Origin: Clostridium tagluense
GTDB taxonomy: Bacteria; Bacillota; Clostridia; Clostridiales; Clostridiaceae
Assembly: GCF_003865095.1 (NCBI RefSeq)
Contig: NZ_BHYK01000009.1
Span: 115,412 to 179,411 of the forward strand
Reading direction: 5' to 3'
DNA: 64,000 nt
Part shown: positions 62,313 through 64,000 of the stretch, piece after piece
Position numbering within the stretch: position 1 is the stretch's first letter
Layout of the letters: every line of letters starts with the position of its first letter
The notes under the pieces: model-generated
Database searches by the model: none
Told to the model about the DNA's origin: nothing
Seen by the model: the letters and a program-made list of their open reading frames with translations, nothing else
Position numbers and translations under genes: made by a program

Positions 62313-63251
62313 ATGTTTGAAGAACTTAACAGGGAACTTATAAATGCCAAAGAAAAACTATTGAGAAAAAAGAAATTTCAAAGTTTGGTTAACCAGACTA
62401 GAGAATCATTACAAAAAGAATTAGATAGAAAGCTAGCGCTGGAAAATATTCTTAAAGATGAGGATAATGATGTTAAAAAACTTGAATCATTAAGTATTAC
62501 TAGTATATTTTATTCGATACTTGGGAGTAAACATCAACAGCTTGAAAAGGAGAGGCAAGAATTGCTTTCTGCTAAGCTAAAGTATGATGAGTGTTGCAAA
62601 TCAGTTTTAGCATTAGAGAGGGAACTTGTATCTTATAAATCCTCATTAAACAGTCTACTTGGCGTAGAGTGTGAATATGAAACTGTATTGAAGCACAAAG
62701 AAGAGTTTATACTGAAACTAAATGATGGTAATTCTCAAAAGATACTTCAACTTATAGACAACATAGCTGACCTTGAAGCACAGAAGAAAGAATTGAAGGA
62801 AGCAATTGCGTCAGGTGATGCTGTACAAATTGAACTTGGACGTGTAATAAATTCTCTTGGAAGTGCTGAAGGTTGGGGAAAATGGGATATACTCGGTGGA
62901 GGGTTACTTGCCACTGCGGCTAAGCACTCACATATTGATGAAGCTAAGGAATATGTACATCATACAAAAATTGCATTGATACGATTCCAAAATGAATTAT
63001 CCGATGTGAATTTAATAATGAATATAGAAATAAATATTGGTTCTTTCGAAACATTTGCAGATTATTTTTTTGATGGTCTTATATCTGATTGGGTTGTACA
63101 ATCAAGAATTTGTGAATCATTAGACAGTGCAAAGCGTGTTGCAAACAATGTAGACAGTGTAATAGGTTCATTGAAAGAAAAGTTCAATAGTATACAAAAT
63201 GACTTGCTTTCAACAGAAGAAAATATTAAATTGCTTGTTGAACAAGCATAG
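62313..63251 (+). CDS. Coiled-coil protein of unknown function
   Basis: GAGAGGAAG precedes ATG 62313. The 312-residue protein has two long coiled-coil regions (about residues 1-110 and 130-180) and a conserved-looking middle, GSAEGWGKWDILGGGLLATA-AKHSHIDEA, then a helical C-terminus. The middle motif occurs in soluble clostridial and bacillary proteins of unknown role. No membrane helix except a weak one near GGGLLATAA. Confidence 0.65.
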   Translation: MFEELNRELINAKEKLLRKKKFQSLVNQTRESLQKELDRKLALENILKDEDNDVKKLESLSITSIFYSILGSKHQQLEKERQELLSAKLKYDECCKSVLALERELVSYKSSLNSLLGVECEYETVLKHKEEFILKLNDGNSQKILQLIDNIADLEAQKKELKEAIASGDAVQIELGRVINSLGSAEGWGKWDILGGGLLATAAKHSHIDEAKEYVHHTKIALIRFQNELSDVNLIMNIEINIGSFETFADYFFDGLISDWVVQSRICESLDSAKRVANNVDSVIGSLKEKFNSIQNDLLSTEENIKLLVEQA

Positions 63252-63328
63252 CTGTAGATTGAAAAAACCCATAGAATTATAGGTTGTTTTGTAAATAATC
63301 TTTATCAACAGGGGATGGAAGTATCTTA

Positions 63329-63686
63329 TGAGAATTGCAGTAGTTGCTGATATACATAGTAATCATATTGCTTTTGAAGCAGTATTGAAGGATATAGATA
63401 GTAGAGATATAGATATGATTTTTTTCTAGGTGATTATATTTTTGGAGGTTATGGTTCAAATGAAACTGTTGATTTGTTAATGCATTACCAAAAGCAAAAG
63501 CAAAACCATTTAATTATATCAGGTAATATTGATGAATTAATAACTCCAATAGAACAAAATGCTGATTGGATATATCCAGTAAATAAGCAAATATACAAGG
63601 AACTAGGTATAAAGCGTATATCATTTTTGAAGTCTCTTCCAGCTAAAATTTTAATAGAAAATGTTTTTAGAAGAAGATACTTCTAA
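63329..63686 (+). pseudogene. Metallophosphoesterase gene, frameshifted and truncated
   Basis: ATG 63329 opens MRIAVVADIHSNHIAFEAVL with the metal motif DxH, and stops at TAG 63437-63439 or just after a T-run (ATTTTTTTC). The adjacent frame continues GDYIFGGYGSNETVDLLMHY, ISGNIDEL (GNxD/E) to TAA 63684-63686. One base lost or gained in the T-run explains the shift. The distal His motifs are absent because the gene joins an unrelated fragment. Confidence 0.65.
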
Positions 63687-63894
63687 TGATATGTTAAAGG
63701 AGGTTTTAGCGGTGGATTCTGTTATAAGAAAAGCTGAAGAAAGACTAGAATGGTTAAGTAGTGATGAAGAAACAATAAAACTCTACAAAGCAAGAGAAGA
63801 ATCTCTTATTGAAAAGATGAGTTTACTAGACGAAGCAGAGGAAAGAGGAATTAAAAAAGGAAAAATAGATATGGTGTTAAACGTCAAATTATAA
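63661..63894 (+). CDS. Rpn/PD-(D/E)XK transposase-like protein, C-terminal fragment
   Basis: The frame encodes VIRKAEERLEWLSSDEETIK, then YKAREESLIEKMSLLDEAEE and RGIKKGK, the helical C-terminus common to Rpn-family recombination-promoting nucleases. The N-terminal nuclease domain is missing. It overlaps the end of the metallophosphoesterase frame at a junction near 63660-63690. It is non-functional as a nuclease. The last 100 bases of the window hold nothing recognisable. Confidence 0.6.
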   Translation: MFLEEDTSNDMLKEVLAVDSVIRKAEERLEWLSSDEETIKLYKAREESLIEKMSLLDEAEERGIKKGKIDMVLNVKL

Positions 63895-64000
63895 CTAATT
63901 GAAACGTCATTTTATTTCTATTATTAGTAGGTGATTTACGTCAGATTATCCCTATAAAATTACTTTATCAGTAAGAAAAAAGCATTTTATTAATATGATT

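Overview
The window is AT-rich Gram-positive DNA, most likely from a Clostridium or close relative. The evidence is a small acid-soluble spore protein gene, a CD3324-family HTH gene, clostridial-style purine-rich ribosome binding sites with frequent TTG and GTG starts, and very low GC throughout. Functional calls rest on motifs read by eye; no database search was run.

Region 1 (1-1130) holds the end of an ABC transporter ATPase gene, a spore protein gene and tRNA-Glu(CTC). Region 2 (about 1100-18135) looks like a genomic island in that tRNA gene: the tRNA 3' end and its terminator recur, diverged, at 18104-18186. The island carries two Septu-like ATPase/HNH pairs, the second with a frameshifted ATPase. 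It also holds a phospholipase D-like gene with one internal stop, an HNH gene, a RES-domain toxin-like gene, two copies of a small HTH gene (one with a 110-bp deletion), and NUDIX, deformylase and phosphodiesterase genes. No integrase is visible in it.

Region 3 (18.2-32.4 kb) is more ordinary chromosome. It has a LacI-type regulator with a paired ABC exporter, a TldD/PmbA pair with an amidase-domain gene, a lone ABC exporter, a two-component system with a membrane-anchored protein, and long intergenic hairpins.

Region 4 (about 32.4-64 kb) is the most unusual part. More than 30 genes and fragments all lie on the + strand, mostly one gene at a time: eight acetyltransferase domains, methyltransferases, hydrolases, phosphatases, a kinase and peptidases. 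Many are separated by members of one family of 55-220 bp imperfect inverted repeats. These repeats start with TATAACAAAATGTTGCCG-like sequence and end with CGGCAACACGAAACGTTA-like sequence, which is the organisation of integron attC sites. Near the head of this array, at 34620-34796, a 58-codon ORF resembles the N-terminus of a clostridial integron-integrase-like tyrosine recombinase. It is preceded by a GAACAAATGTTC box of the Gram-positive LexA type. I interpret region 4 as a clostridial integron-like cassette array whose integrase has been truncated. Cassette ends are shuffled, split and partly decayed (half sites, repeated gene 3' ends, many truncated genes), consistent with past recombination at these repeats.
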